NCBI RefSeq assembly: GCF_014193845.1
Contig: NZ_JACHZX010000003.1
Span: 620,001 to 684,000, forward strand
DNA: 64,000 bases
Direction: 5' to 3'
Origin: Sphingomonas sp. BK345
Lineage (GTDB): Bacteria; Pseudomonadota; Alphaproteobacteria; Sphingomonadales; Sphingomonadaceae
The notes under the pieces are model-generated. The model searched no databases. It was not told the origin of the DNA and saw nothing but the letters and a program-made list of their open reading frames with translations. The first letter of the stretch is position 1, and the number at the start of each line of letters is the position of its first letter. This document shows positions 53,786-63,303 of this stretch, one piece after another. The position numbers were made by a program, and so were the translations under genes.

Positions 53786-54835
53786 TCACCCCTGCGACAG
53801 CGCGTCGCGCAGCCGCGGGTCCTCCAGCGCCAGGCCGGCGCCGACCGCGACGCACAGCAGCGGCGAGTCGGCCACCACCACCGGCAGCCCGGTCGCGGCG
53901 CTGAGCACCTCGTCGAGCCGGGTCAGCATCGCGCCCCCACCCGTCATGACGATGCCCTGCTCGACGACATCGGCGGCGAGCTCGGGCTTGATATGGCCGA
54001 GCGTGCGCAGCACCGCCTCGACGATCTGGCCGACCAGGTCGGCCAGCGCGTCGGCGATCTCGCCCTCGGTGATGGTGATCTCCTTGGGGATGCCGTTGAC
54101 GAGGTCGCGCCCCTTCACGCGCATCGGCCGGTCGGCCTCGTTGCCGGGGCGGCTGGCCGAGCCGATCGTCAGCTTGATCCGCTCGGCCGTCGCCTCGCCG
54201 ATCATCAGATTGTGGCGGCGGCGGACGTGCGAGGCGATCGCGTCGTCGAGCTTGTCGCCGCCGACGCGGACCGAGCTGCTGTACGCCAGCCCGCTCAGCG
54301 ACAGCACCGCCACCTCGGTGGTGCCCCCGCCGATGTCGACCACCATCGAGCCGGTCGGCGCGGTGATCGGCAGCCCGGCACCGAGCGCGGCGGCGAGCGC
54401 CTCCTCGATCAGCCGCACCTCGGAAGCGCCCGCGCTCAGCGCCGCCTGGCGGATCGCGCGGCGCTCGACCTGGGTCGAGCCGGTCGGGATCGAGATCACC
54501 ATGCCCGGCCGGCGCTGGAGCCGGCCGCGCCCGCCGTGGACCTTGTCGATGAAATGCTTGATCATCTGCTCGGCGACGTCGAGGTCGGCGATCACGCCGT
54601 CGCGCAGCGGGCGGATGGTGCGGATATGCTCGGGCGTCTTGCCCATCATCAGCTTGGCGTCTGACCCGACCGCGAGCACGCGCGTGACGCCGTCGCGCTC
54701 CTCGACCGCGACGACCGAGGGCTCGTCGATGACGATGCCGCGCCCGGCGACGTGGACCAGCGTGTTGACGGTGCCAAGGTCGACCGCGAGGTCGTGCGAG
54801 CGAAGGCCGAGGATGGAGGGTAAGCGCACGGGCAC
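53786..54835 (-). CDS. MreB-family actin-like protein
   Basis: The 349-residue protein belongs to MreB/Mbl: phosphate-1 DLAVDLGTVNTLVHV, GSDAKLMMGKTPEHI, IRPLRDGVIADLDVAEQMI, phosphate-2 VVDIGGGTTEVAVLSL, EATAERIKLTIGSA and MTGGGAMLTRLDEVL. The N-terminus lacks the usual Phe/Lys-rich membrane-binding helix (PVRLPSILGLRSHD instead). No mreC, mreD or pbp2 gene is near, so it is probably a second MreB paralogue. A palindromic fragment follows its stop. Confidence 0.88.
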   Translation of the reverse strand: MPVRLPSILGLRSHDLAVDLGTVNTLVHVAGRGIVIDEPSVVAVEERDGVTRVLAVGSDAKLMMGKTPEHIRTIRPLRDGVIADLDVAEQMIKHFIDKVHGGRGRLQRRPGMVISIPTGSTQVERRAIRQAALSAGASEVRLIEEALAAALGAGLPITAPTGSMVVDIGGGTTEVAVLSLSGLAYSSSVRVGGDKLDDAIASHVRRRHNLMIGEATAERIKLTIGSASRPGNEADRPMRVKGRDLVNGIPKEITITEGEIADALADLVGQIVEAVLRTLGHIKPELAADVVEQGIVMTGGGAMLTRLDEVLSAATGLPVVVADSPLLCVAVGAGLALEDPRLRDALSQG

Positions 54836-54983
54836 CGTTCTCTCGATGATGTCGGCGGCGCGCTGCCAACAAGGGGGCTCAAGGGTCTGGCGCGGCTCGC
54901 GACTTTCGCTTCACCCGTCAATGCGCTTGCGATCAGCGGCGGGTGGCGGGCGGCAGGTGGCGGGCGCCACCCGCCGCATTGGG

Positions 54984-55694
54984 TCAGCGCGTGGCGAGCC
55001 AGATCGTGTGCGGCGGCGCCTCGCCGTGGCCGTCGGGATCCACCGTGGCGACGTCGACCGCGAAGCCGGCGGCGCGCAGCCGCGCGGTGAAGTCGGGGTC
55101 GGCGAAGGCCGACCACACCGCGAGCACGCCGCCGGGGCGGAGCGCGGCGCGCGCGGTGCGCAGCCCCCAGTCACAGTAGAGCCGCTCGTTGGCGAGGTGG
55201 ATCAGGCCCTCGGGGCCGTTGTCGACGTCGAGCAGGATCGCGTCGAAGCGCATCTCCTGCTCGAGGATGACGTCGTGGACGTCGCCGACGATCAGCGACA
55301 CGCGCGGGTCGCCGAGCGACTCGCCGTGGATGTGGCGCAGCGGCCCGGTCGCCCAGGCAACTACCTCGGGGACGAGCTCGGCGACGGTGATCGTCGCCGC
55401 ACCCGGCAGCGCGGCGCACGCCGCGGCGAGGGTGAAGCCCATGCCGAGTCCACCGATCAGCACGCGCGGCGCGGCGTCGAGTCCGCGCAGCGCCAGCGTG
55501 GCGAGCGCCTCCTCGGAGCGCACCGCCCAGCTGCCCATCAGCTGCTCGTCGCCGAACAGGATCTCATAGTCCTGTTCGTGACGCCGCAGATGGAGCTGGC
55601 CGCCGTCGGGCAGCTCGGCGGTGTCGACGAGCATGCCCCAGGGGCCGTCCGCGCCGACGTCAGGCGTGCCGAGGGCCGCCTCGGCCACCGCCAT
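54984..55694 (-). CDS. spermidine-synthase-like methyltransferase-fold protein
   Basis: The 236-residue protein has the Rossmann-type nucleotide-binding block VLIGGLGMGFTLAAACAALP, then TITVAELVPEVVAWA, VHDVILEQEMRFDAILLDVDNGP and LRPGGVLAVWSAFADPDF. These match the spermidine synthase-like family, though the catalytic Asp pattern of true SpeE (YDVIIVDS/TDP) is replaced by LLDVDNGP, so polyamine synthesis is doubtful. It starts 8 bases after the cold-shock gene, likely in one transcript. Confidence 0.8.
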   Translation of the reverse strand: MAVAEAALGTPDVGADGPWGMLVDTAELPDGGQLHLRRHEQDYEILFGDEQLMGSWAVRSEEALATLALRGLDAAPRVLIGGLGMGFTLAAACAALPGAATITVAELVPEVVAWATGPLRHIHGESLGDPRVSLIVGDVHDVILEQEMRFDAILLDVDNGPEGLIHLANERLYCDWGLRTARAALRPGGVLAVWSAFADPDFTARLRAAGFAVDVATVDPDGHGEAPPHTIWLATR

Positions 55695-55702
55695 CGCGCC
55701 GC

Positions 55703-55909
55703 TCAGGCGGACTGGAGGTTGACGGCCGAGACCTTGCCGCGCCGGTCGGTCTCCAGCTCGTAGCTGACGCGCTGGTCCTTATCGAGCGTGCGCATGCCGG
55801 CGCGCTCGACCGCGCTGATGTGGACAAAGGCGTCGGTGCCGCCGTCCTCGGGCGCGATGAAGCCATAGCCCTTGTCGGCGTTGAAGAATTTGACGGTGCC
55901 GGTGATCAT
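55703..55909 (-). CDS. cold-shock domain protein
   Basis: A 68-residue single cold-shock domain with RNP1 KGYGFI in GTVKFFNADKGYGFIAPE and RNP2 DAFVHISAVE. It binds single-stranded nucleic acid as an RNA chaperone. ATG 55909 (MITGTVKFF) with AAGGACG upstream is the standard start; the frame is open slightly further. The 454-base gap to rnhA holds a full family A repeat and a partial copy but no gene. Confidence 0.93.
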   Translation of the reverse strand: MITGTVKFFNADKGYGFIAPEDGGTDAFVHISAVERAGMRTLDKDQRVSYELETDRRGKVSAVNLQSA

Positions 55910-56157
55910 GAGGGCGTCCTTCATCCCAGGTGACGGGGCTGCCACGGGAGCGGCACCCCGGCTTCGTTTAGCTTGAAAGGGATATGGGGCGCGCAGTGGC
56001 CCGAGATCCGTCGCATACGACGTCGCCGCACTGCGATAGAGCTATGGCGAAGGGAAAGATAGGCGGAATCGGTGGGGCGGGCGAACAGTGAGCGCCGGGC
56101 GGCGGCGGTCCGGGATCCACCGTGCTGCCCTCGCGGGTCAGCCCTACCCCATCTCTC

Positions 56158-56254
56158 CGTCATCCCGGACTTGTTCCGGGATCCACCGTGCCGCGCGCTC
56201 CAGAGACGTTGCTCTTGCCGAGGAGTGGATCCCGGAACAAGTCCGGGATGACGG
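56158..56254. repeat. palindromic element, family A
   Basis: CGTCATCCCGGACTTGTTCC to GGAACAAGTCCGGGATGACGG, with perfect terminal stems. A solitary right-hand half of the left arm (GTCCGGGATCCACCGTG) is at 56108-56124, a remnant of a second copy. Confidence 0.92.
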
Positions 56255-56363
56255 AGGGGTGAGGCGCGTCGCCGACGATCCGCGCAGGAAGCCCGGAAGG
56301 AGATCAATGACCTTCCGGCTGTACGTCGACACCCGCGCTGCCAACAGGCCGGCCCGCCGCCTC

Positions 56364-56822
56364 TCACCCCCGCTTGGCGCGCCCCGCCGCCATCGCGGCG
56401 TCGCTGGCGAGCCGGTCGGCGCGCTCGTTCTCGGGGTGGCCGGCATGGCCCTTGACCCACTCCCACTCGACGCGGTGCGGCTCGGCCGCGGCGAGCAGCG
56501 CCTGCCACAGCTCGGCGTTCTTCACCGGCTTCTTGTCCGCGGTCTTCCAGCCGTTCTTGCGCCAGCCGTGGATCCATTTGGTCAGCCCGTCCATGACGTA
56601 GCGGCTGTCGGTCATCAGCTTGACGCGGCACGGGCGGGTCAGCGCGTTGAGCCCCTCGATCGCGGCGGTCAGCTCCATCCGGTTGTTGGTGGTGACCGCA
56701 TCGCCGCCGGAGAGCTCCTTCTCGTGCGCGCCGCTGCGGATCACCACGCCCCAGCCGCCGGGGCCGGGATTGCCCTTGCAGGCGCCGTCGGTGAACATCT
56801 CGACGAGGGTGAGTTCGGTCAT
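56364..56822 (-). CDS. rnhA: ribonuclease HI
   Basis: The 152-residue enzyme degrades RNA in RNA:DNA hybrids. The catalytic acids are Asp12 in [17 protein letters not shown], Glu in [13 protein letters not shown] and Asp in [11 protein letters not shown], with the final Asp in [15 protein letters not shown] supplies the His loop. Its ATG overlaps the stop of thrB (ATGA). Location in an ispH-thrB-rnhA run is typical of sphingomonads. Confidence 0.96.
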   Translation of the reverse strand: MTELTLVEMFTDGACKGNPGPGGWGVVIRSGAHEKELSGGDAVTTNNRMELTAAIEGLNALTRPCRVKLMTDSRYVMDGLTKWIHGWRKNGWKTADKKPVKNAELWQALLAAAEPHRVEWEWVKGHAGHPENERADRLASDAAMAAGRAKRG

Positions 56823-57772
56823 GCAAAACAGTCCGGATGAGCCTCGTACCAGGCGAGGCGGTGGAGATAGGCGAGCGGGTCCTTGCGCGTGACCAAAGCG
56901 TCGGCGGGCGTGTGCAGCCAGTCCCACGCGCGGCTCAGCAGGAAGCGGACGCAGGCGCCGCGCGCGAGCAGCGGCAGCGCGGCGCGCTCGGCGGCGGAGA
57001 GCGGCGCCGCCGCGGCGTAGCCGGCGAGCAGCGCCTCGCCCACCGCGGCATCGACCGGCGCGCCGGCGGCGTCGAACGCCCAGGCCGAGTGCATCACCGC
57101 CAGGTCGTAGGCGGTGAGGTCGGTGCAGGCGAAATAGAAGTCGATCAGGCCGGTGACCGCGTCGCCGAGCATCAGCACGTTGTCGGGGAAGAGGTCGGCG
57201 TGGATCGCGCCGCGCGGCAGGTCGCTGGGCCAGTCGCGCTCGATCGCGTCGAGCGCGCGCGCGACGCGGTCGAACAGGCCGGGCCGGATCGCGTCGATGT
57301 CGCGTCCGCAGCGCTCGAGCAGCGGGCGCCACGTCGCCACGCCCATCGAGTTGACGCGGGTCGGGGCGAAATCGGCGAGCGCGACGTGCATCTCGCCCAG
57401 CGCGCGCGCGGCGGCGTGCGCCTGCGCCGGGCTGGGGTGCGACACCGAGACGCCGGGGAGGAAGCGGATCAGGCAGGCGGGCCGGTCGGCGAGCCGCTGG
57501 ATCGCGACGCCGTCGCGGTCGGCGATCGCGGGGGGCACGGGCAGGCCTTTCGCCGCGAGATGGTCGAGCAGCGCGAGGAAGAACGGCAGGTCGTCGGCCG
57601 CGACGCGCTTCTCGTAGAGGGTGAGGATGAAGCGCGCGTCGGTGGTGTCGACGAGATAGTTGGAATTCTCCACCCCCTCGGCGATGCCCTTGGCCGAGAC
57701 CAAAGCGCCCGCGTCATAGCGCGCGAGGAAGGCGGCGAGCGCCTCGGCCGATACCTGCGTGTAGACTGCCAC
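56819..57772 (-). CDS. thrB: homoserine kinase (ThrB type, APH fold)
   Basis: The 317-residue kinase phosphorylates homoserine for threonine synthesis. It has the aminoglycoside phosphotransferase fold: [25 protein letters not shown] (ATP Lys), the catalytic loop [13 protein letters not shown] and metal-binding [18 protein letters not shown]. This is the proteobacterial ThrB rather than the GHMP type. Start ATG 57772; the stop overlaps rnhA's start. A palindromic repeat separates it from ispH. Confidence 0.94.
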   Translation of the reverse strand: MAVYTQVSAEALAAFLARYDAGALVSAKGIAEGVENSNYLVDTTDARFILTLYEKRVAADDLPFFLALLDHLAAKGLPVPPAIADRDGVAIQRLADRPACLIRFLPGVSVSHPSPAQAHAAARALGEMHVALADFAPTRVNSMGVATWRPLLERCGRDIDAIRPGLFDRVARALDAIERDWPSDLPRGAIHADLFPDNVLMLGDAVTGLIDFYFACTDLTAYDLAVMHSAWAFDAAGAPVDAAVGEALLAGYAAAAPLSAAERAALPLLARGACVRFLLSRAWDWLHTPADALVTRKDPLAYLHRLAWYEAHPDCFA

Positions 57773-57889
57773 CTGCTGCCCCCTCGTGGCGGCCGTCCCA
57801 GCGCCCGCGGCGGGTTCGTTCGCGGAAGAGAGGAGGCCGGGTCAAGCCCAGGGGTGCGATTCCTGGTGCGATGCGGGCCACTCCCGCGC

Positions 57890-57986
57890 CGTCACCCCGG
57901 ACTTGTTCCGGGGCCCACCTCCCCTCGTCCTCACGGGCCGATGAACGTGCCGCACGGTGAATCCCGGAACAAGTCCGGGATGACGG
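57890..57986. repeat. palindromic element, family A
   Basis: CGTCACCCCGGACTTGTTCC to GGAACAAGTCCGGGATGACGG. Lies between ispH and thrB, two genes otherwise expected in one operon, so it is probably transcribed. Confidence 0.9.
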
Positions 57987-58033
57987 GACGTGGGTGAGGG
58001 CCCGGCGCGCGAAAGCCCACAGCCCGCTCCCGG

Positions 58034-58999
58034 TTACGCCGCCTCCGCCTCCAGCCCGCGGGGCAGCTTGAAGGCGATCGTCTCGCGCGTGGTCTCCTCC
58101 TCGCGCTCGGTCACGTCGAAGCGGGTCGACAGCCGGTCGACCAGCTCGCGCACCAGCAGCTCGGGCGCGGAGGCGCCCGCGGTGACGCCCAGCGTGCCGA
58201 CGCCGTCGAGGAACGCCCAGTCGAGGTCGGCGGCGCGCTGGATCAGCGCCGAGCGGATGCCCTGACGCTCCGCCACCTCGACCAGCCGCAGCGAGTTGGA
58301 CGAGTTGGGCGCGCCGATCACCAGCACCGCGTCGCACGCCGCCGCGATCGCCTTCACCGCGGCCTGGCGGTTGGAGGTGGCGTAGCAGATGTCCTCGCCG
58401 TGCGGCGCCTGGATCGCGGGGAAGCGCGCGTGCAGCGCGGCGACCACCGCGGCGGTGTCGTCGACCGAGAGCGTCGTCTGGGTGAGGAAGGCGAGGTTGG
58501 CGGGATCGGCGGGGACGAGCGCGGCGACGTCCTCCACCGTCTCGATCAACGTCATCGCGCCGGCGGGCACCTGGCCGAAGGTGCCGATCACCTCGGGATG
58601 GCCGGCATGGCCGATGAACAGGATGTGCCGCCCCGCCGCGACCAGCCGCTCGGCCTGGCGGTGCACCTTGGAGACCAAAGGGCAGGTCGCGTCGAGATAG
58701 TCGAGCCCGCGGTCCTGCGCCGCCGCGGGCACCGACTTGGGCACGCCGTGCGCGGAGAAGACCACCGGCGCGCCGTCGGGCACCTCGTCCAGCTCCTCGA
58801 CGAAGATCGCGCCCTTGGCCTTCAGCGAGTCGACCACGAATTTGTTGTGGACGATCTCGTGGCGGACGTAGACGGGGGCGCCGTGCTTCTCGATCGCCAG
58901 CTCGACGATGCGGATCGCGCGGTCGACGCCGGCGCAGAAGCCGCGCGGCGCGGCGATCAGCAGCTCGAGCGGGCGGCGGGCGGGAACGGGTTCGGCCAT
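58034..58999 (-). CDS. ispH: 4-hydroxy-3-methylbut-2-enyl diphosphate reductase
   Basis: The 321-residue iron-sulphur enzyme makes isopentenyl and dimethylallyl diphosphate, the last step of the MEP pathway. The three cluster cysteines are in [26 protein letters not shown] and [15 protein letters not shown]; substrate motifs [21 protein letters not shown] and [15 protein letters not shown] are present. ATG 58999 gives the usual short N-terminus. It leads the ispH-thrB-rnhA run. Confidence 0.96.
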   Translation of the reverse strand: MAEPVPARRPLELLIAAPRGFCAGVDRAIRIVELAIEKHGAPVYVRHEIVHNKFVVDSLKAKGAIFVEELDEVPDGAPVVFSAHGVPKSVPAAAQDRGLDYLDATCPLVSKVHRQAERLVAAGRHILFIGHAGHPEVIGTFGQVPAGAMTLIETVEDVAALVPADPANLAFLTQTTLSVDDTAAVVAALHARFPAIQAPHGEDICYATSNRQAAVKAIAAACDAVLVIGAPNSSNSLRLVEVAERQGIRSALIQRAADLDWAFLDGVGTLGVTAGASAPELLVRELVDRLSTRFDVTEREEETTRETIAFKLPRGLEAEAA

Positions 59000-59115
59000 G
59001 CGCCCGCGTCTACGCCAATGCTTGCTCCGGCGATAGTCGGTTCCTATGCTGCGGGCGTGACCGGGGCCGTTCGCGCGGCCCCGTTGTCGCATGTGCTGAT
59101 TGTCGGGATGCCCCA

Positions 59116-59781
59116 GTGAATTCTCCCCGCGTGCTCCTTTACCGCCCGCTCGCCGCGTCGCTCGTCCTCCTGCTCGCGGCGGGCTGCGCGCGCACCGGCG
59201 AGATCGACGTCTCGCGCGGCGGCGCCGGCATCACCGCGGTACGCTCGGCCTGCCCGACCGTGGCGGTCCCCGCGGGCACCGGCGACGTCACCCTGTTCGA
59301 CCCGCCTGCCAGCCGCACCGCCAGCGCGATCGACACCGTGGCGACGATCAGCAACGTGCGCTCCACCTGTGACGACCAGGGCAGCGACGTGATCACGCGC
59401 GTCACCTTCGACGTGCGCGCGCGCCGCGTCCGCGCCGACTCGCCGCGCGACGTGACCTTGCCCTATTTCATCGCGATCACGCGCGGCGGCAGCTCGGTGG
59501 TGGCCAAGCGGCTCGGCCAGGTCGCGCTCCACTTCGACGCCGGCCAGCCGGTAGCGACCGCTTCCGCCGAGGCCACCAGCGCGGTGTCGCGCGCCGCGGC
59601 GACGCTGCCGTCCGAGGTGCGCGACCGGCTGACGAAGAAGCGCAAGGCGGGCGACGAGGACGCCGCGCTCGATCCGCTCGCTGACCCGCAGGTGCGCACC
59701 GCGGTCGCCTCGGCCAGCTTCGAGGCGCTGGTCGGCTTCCAGCTCACGCCCGATCAGCTGAAGTATAACGCAACCCGCTGA
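59116..59781 (+). CDS. lipoprotein of unknown function
   Basis: The 221-residue protein has a lipoprotein signal with lipobox LLAAGC and starts with GTG. The mature part contains [20 protein letters not shown], a probable disulphide with [10 protein letters not shown], then a beta-rich region ([28 protein letters not shown]) and a helical Ala-rich C-terminus. It is a conserved-looking sphingomonad lipoprotein but I know no function. Monocistronic and divergent from ispH. Confidence 0.8.
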   Translation: MNSPRVLLYRPLAASLVLLLAAGCARTGEIDVSRGGAGITAVRSACPTVAVPAGTGDVTLFDPPASRTASAIDTVATISNVRSTCDDQGSDVITRVTFDVRARRVRADSPRDVTLPYFIAITRGGSSVVAKRLGQVALHFDAGQPVATASAEATSAVSRAAATLPSEVRDRLTKKRKAGDEDAALDPLADPQVRTAVASASFEALVGFQLTPDQLKYNATR

Positions 59782-59908
59782 CGACGCGGTACTTTCACAC
59801 CTTCTGCGACGAGCCGAGTCGGAGCGGCGGCGAGCCGGTCACCTTTGAGCAACCATTATCGGCCTAAGCCTTTGGTTGAAGGCGCTATCGGTGCCGCAGG
59901 AGTTGTTC

Positions 59909-60277
59909 GTGACCGCATTGACGCCGCTGTTGTCCTCCTCGTCGCTGGCTCCCACGGCCGCGCCGACGACGCGTCCGACGGTCCCGGTGGCGGCCGTTCC
60001 GGGCGCGGCCGCGACGCCGGACCGAACGATCGGCGCCCGGGTCGACTCGCAGGTGGCGGGCGGGGCGCTCAGCGCGGACGCGGGCGCCTCGCTCAAGGAC
60101 TTCTTCGGCGAGACGGGGGAGGCGGGCTCGACCGGCAGCCTGATCCGCCGCGCCGGCGCGCAGCTCGATCAGTTCGACCGCGTGCTCGACACATTGCGCG
60201 CGAGCCTCGGCGGCGGCGCGACCTACGGCGGTCTCGCGCCGGGCAGCAGCGGGATGGTGGTCGACCGGCTGGCGTGA
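59909..60277 (+). CDS. small hypothetical protein
   Basis: From GTG 59909 (AGGAG six bases upstream) a 122-residue protein reads. The N-terminal half is Ala/Pro/Thr/Ser-rich and disordered; the C-terminal half contains LSADAGASLKDFFGET and RAGAQLDQFDRVLDTLRASL, probably two helices. No export signal, no recognised family. A TTG 59876 start would add 11 residues. Confidence 0.55.
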   Translation: MTALTPLLSSSSLAPTAAPTTRPTVPVAAVPGAAATPDRTIGARVDSQVAGGALSADAGASLKDFFGETGEAGSTGSLIRRAGAQLDQFDRVLDTLRASLGGGATYGGLAPGSSGMVVDRLA

Positions 60278-60401
60278 GCCAGCGGGGGCTGCTCCTTTTC
60301 TAGGGCTGGCGGTCTCACGCGCTGGCCCGAGATGGTCGCGCTCTGCCGCCTTCCCCTCGCATCATCGTCGCGCCTGTGTGGCGTCATCGCCCCTCTCCCT
60401 C

Positions 60402-60567
60402 CGTCATCCCCGCGCAGGCGGGGATCCAGACGCGCTGACATGGCGGCGCTTTTCCTGACCTCAGTGCGTCGTCGCTGCCGGTCATCGAAGTAAGAGACAA
60501 TGCGGCCGTCGTCGCACCCCGCCTCGAAGCGCCGCGCGTCTGGATCCCCGCCTGCGCGGGGATGACG
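60402..60567. repeat. palindromic element, family C
   Basis: CGTCATCCCCGCGCAGGCGG at the left end, the inverse at the right (CCGCCTGCGCGGGGATGACG). Terminal stem ATCCCCGC-GCAG-GCGGGGAT is perfect. The core is about 100 bases and lower in GC. It takes most of the 452-base gap before ruvB; the remainder shows no gene. Confidence 0.92.
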
Positions 60568-60729
60568 AGAAAGGGGGGCGGATGATGAAAAGGGGAGAGC
60601 CGGGATGACGATCATGGGGCAGGTCGCGCGCGCTCCTCGCCGACCCTCCCCGCGCCTTCGCCAAGGCTTTGCCCTTCCACCACCCGCCGGGGCTTTGCCC
60701 GCGCCCCGCCGCGCGCTACGGAACGAAGC

Positions 60730-61752
60730 GTGACCGACGCCGACCGCCTGATCTCGTCCACGCGCCGCGTCGAGGACGTCGACGCCGCCTTGCGCCCCAA
60801 GACGCTCGACGATTTCGTCGGCCAGAAGGCCGCGCGCGAGAATCTGCGAGTCTTCATCGACGCCGCGCGGGGCCGCGGCGACGCGCTCGACCATGTCCTG
60901 TTCTTCGGCCCGCCGGGGCTCGGCAAGACCACGCTGGCGCAGATCATCGCGCGCGAGATGGGGGTGGGCTTCCGCGCCACCTCGGGGCCGGTGATCGCCA
61001 AGTCGGGCGACCTCGCCGCGCTGCTGACCAACCTCGAGGACGGCGACGTGCTGTTCATCGACGAGATCCACCGGCTCCAGCCAGCGGTCGAGGAGGTGCT
61101 GTACCCCGCGATGGAGGACCGCGCGCTCGATCTGATGATCGGCGAGGGGCCGTCGGCGCGCTCGGTGCGGATCGACCTGCCGCGCTTCACCCTGGTGGGC
61201 GCGACGACGCGGCAGGGGCTGCTCACCACGCCGTTGCGGGATCGCTTCGGGATCCCGGTGCGGCTGCAATTCTACACCGTCGAGGAGCTGACCCGCGTGG
61301 TCGCGCGCGCGGCGGGGCTGCTCGAGCTCGGCATCGCCCCCGACGGCGCCGCCGAGATCGCGCGGCGCGCGCGCGGCACGCCGCGCATCGCGGGGCGGCT
61401 GCTGCGCCGCGTGCGCGACTTCGCCAACGTCGCCGGGGCGACGACGGTGGACGCGGGAGTCGCCGACCGCGCGCTCAACCGGCTCGAGGTCGACAAGCTC
61501 GGGCTCGACGCGATGGACCGGCGCTATCTCACGATGATCGCCGACGTGTATCGCGGCGGCCCGGTCGGGGTGGAGACGCTCGCCGCCGGGCTGAGCGAGC
61601 CGCGCGACACGATCGAGGAGGTGATCGAGCCCTATCTGATCCAGCTCGGGCTGGTGGCGCGCACCGCGCGCGGGCGCGTGCTCAACGCGGGCGGGTGGAA
61701 GCATCTCGGGCTCAACCCGCCGGCGGGGAGCCAGGACGGGTTGTTCGATTAG
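60730..61752 (+). CDS. ruvB: Holliday junction branch-migration helicase RuvB
   Basis: The 340-residue AAA+ motor drives branch migration with RuvA. Walker A is [14 protein letters not shown], Walker [11 protein letters not shown], sensor 1 LVGATTR and the arginine finger region PLRDRFGI; the C-terminal winged helix ([14 protein letters not shown]) is complete. It starts with GTG 60730. ruvA and ruvC are not adjacent. About 25 bases of its 3' end are duplicated downstream with a piece of a palindromic element. Confidence 0.96.
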   Translation: MTDADRLISSTRRVEDVDAALRPKTLDDFVGQKAARENLRVFIDAARGRGDALDHVLFFGPPGLGKTTLAQIIAREMGVGFRATSGPVIAKSGDLAALLTNLEDGDVLFIDEIHRLQPAVEEVLYPAMEDRALDLMIGEGPSARSVRIDLPRFTLVGATTRQGLLTTPLRDRFGIPVRLQFYTVEELTRVVARAAGLLELGIAPDGAAEIARRARGTPRIAGRLLRRVRDFANVAGATTVDAGVADRALNRLEVDKLGLDAMDRRYLTMIADVYRGGPVGVETLAAGLSEPRDTIEEVIEPYLIQLGLVARTARGRVLNAGGWKHLGLNPPAGSQDGLFD

Positions 61753-61890
61753 AGCGGGCGAAGATTGTCCCGGCATGGCGGGGAGGGGCTTTCCAAGTAG
61801 CGCAGCAATCGTCGGCTGACCTCGCCGGCCGGGAGCCAGGACGGCCTGTGCAATCGAGGGCTAAGATCCTCCCCGCATGGCGGGGAGGGG
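61726..61890. repeat. imperfect tandem duplication of the ruvB 3' end and element left arm
   Basis: GGGAGCCAGGACGG occurs at 61726 (in ruvB) and again at 61831; GCATGGCGGGGAGGGG occurs at 61773 and 61875. The spacing of 102-105 bases marks a partial tandem copy that includes the left arm of the adjacent class II element. Confidence 0.75.
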
Positions 61891-62005
61891 GACCGCCGCG
61901 CGCAGCGCGGTGGTGGAGGGGGCTCTCCACGCAGCGCAGCGCTTGCGGATGCCCCCCTCCACCACTCGCTGCGCGAGCGGTCCCCCTCCCCGTGCCGGGG
62001 AGGAT
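61865..62005. repeat. palindromic element, family D
   Basis: ATCCTCCCCGCATGGCGGGG at left (stem CCTCCCCGC/GCGGGGAGG) and CCCCGTGCCGGGGAGGAT at right; inner arms GGGGACCGC.. and ..GGTCCCC pair. Lies between ruvB and hrcA in a 464-base gap without any other gene. Downstream, ACTCAACATTCGCAACATTCG repeats short ACAT units; no CIRCE element is seen. Confidence 0.9.
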
Positions 62006-62216
62006 CGGAGAGCGGCAGCGCTGTCCTACGCCACACACGCTCGGCTAGATCGCGCGGGTGACCGCTCGCTGCCTGCTCGCCCCGCGCCGCTCCCACCCGC
62101 GACTCAACATCCGACCCCAGACGCGCCAGCGACTCAACATTCGCAACATTCGCGCCCGCCGCCGCCGTCACCCGCACCCGGTTGAGCCCGCCCCCGCCGC
62201 CGCCTACATTGCGCGC

Positions 62217-63260
62217 GTGACGCCCTCGCCCCCGATCGCCGAGCTGACCGACCGCGCGCGCGACATCTTCCGCCGCGTCGTCGACGGCTATCTCCACAGC
62301 GGCCAGCCGGTCGGCTCCAAGGCGCTGGCGCAGGCGGGGCTCAACCTCTCGCCCGCGTCGATCCGCAACGTCCTCGCCCAGCTCGAGGCCGCCGGGCTGC
62401 TCGCCGCGCCGCACACATCGGCGGGGCGGATGCCGACCGAGCGCGGCCTGCGGCTGTTCGTCGACGGCATGATGCAGGCGCGCGAGCCCTCGATCGAGGA
62501 GCGCGCACAGATCGAGGCGCGCGCCGCCGCCGCCGGGCCGGTGGAGGAGGCGCTCGCCGCCACCACCGCGGCGCTGTCGGGCCTGTCCGCCTGCGCCGGG
62601 CTGGTGATGGTGCCCAAGCGCGAGGCGGTGCTGCGCTCGATCGGCTTCGTCCCGCTCGGCCCGGCCCAGGCGCTGGCGGTGCTGGTCGGCGAGGACGGCG
62701 CGGTGGAGAATCGCGTGATCGACCTGCCTGCCGCGCTCGATCCCTCGGCGCTGGTCGAGGCGGGCAATTACATGACCGCGACGCTGGGCGGGCTGACGCT
62801 CGCCGAGGCGCGCCAGCGGCTCGATCGCGAGCTGGCCGACGGGCGGAGCGCGCTCGACGCGGCCGCGCGCGCGCTGGTCGAGCGCGGGCTGGCGGTGTGG
62901 AGCGAGGATGGCGCGCGCCGCCCGGTGCTGATCGTGCGCGGGCAGGGGCGGCTGCTCGACGACGCCGCCACCGCCGACCTGGAGCGCGTGCGCGGGCTGC
63001 TCGACGACCTCGAGGGCAAGCAGGAGATCGCCGCGTTGCTCGACTCGGCGCGCGCGGGCGACGCGACCCGCATCTTCATCGGCGCGGAGAACAAGCTGTT
63101 CGCGCTGTCGGGATCCTCCGTCATCGCGAAACCGTTCCGCGGGCATGACGGGCGCGTGGTCGGCGTGGTCGGGGTGATCGGGCCGACGCGGTTGAACTAT
63201 GCGCGGGTCGTGCCCATGGTGGATTTCACCGCCGCGACGCTCGCCCGCCTGCTCGGGTGA
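62217..63260 (+). CDS. hrcA: heat-shock repressor HrcA
   Basis: The 347-residue repressor of groE/dnaK-type operons binds CIRCE. The N-terminal winged helix has IAELTDRARDIFRRVVDGYL, SGQPVGSKAL and LSPASIRNVLAQLEAAGLL then PHTSAGRMPTERGLRLFVD; the C-terminal GAF-like part has IFIGAENKLFALSGSSVIA and GVVGVIGPTRLNYARVVPMV. GTG 62217 gives the standard length. It is followed after 43 bases by grpE, the usual partner. Confidence 0.95.
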   Translation: MTPSPPIAELTDRARDIFRRVVDGYLHSGQPVGSKALAQAGLNLSPASIRNVLAQLEAAGLLAAPHTSAGRMPTERGLRLFVDGMMQAREPSIEERAQIEARAAAAGPVEEALAATTAALSGLSACAGLVMVPKREAVLRSIGFVPLGPAQALAVLVGEDGAVENRVIDLPAALDPSALVEAGNYMTATLGGLTLAEARQRLDRELADGRSALDAAARALVERGLAVWSEDGARRPVLIVRGQGRLLDDAATADLERVRGLLDDLEGKQEIAALLDSARAGDATRIFIGAENKLFALSGSSVIAKPFRGHDGRVVGVVGVIGPTRLNYARVVPMVDFTAATLARLLG

Positions 63261-63303
63261 CGCGCGCGCACCCGTTCGAGACGCTTAAGTAGACAGGGAC
63301 AGA

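Noticed and set aside
62040..62216. CIRCE element upstream of hrcA
   Set aside because: No TTAGCACTC-N9-GAGTGCTAA-like inverted repeat is present; only short ACTCAACAT repeats occur.
60223..63146. Long minus-strand frames over ruvB and hrcA
   Set aside because: Antisense to well-conserved genes on the plus strand and without recognisable motifs.
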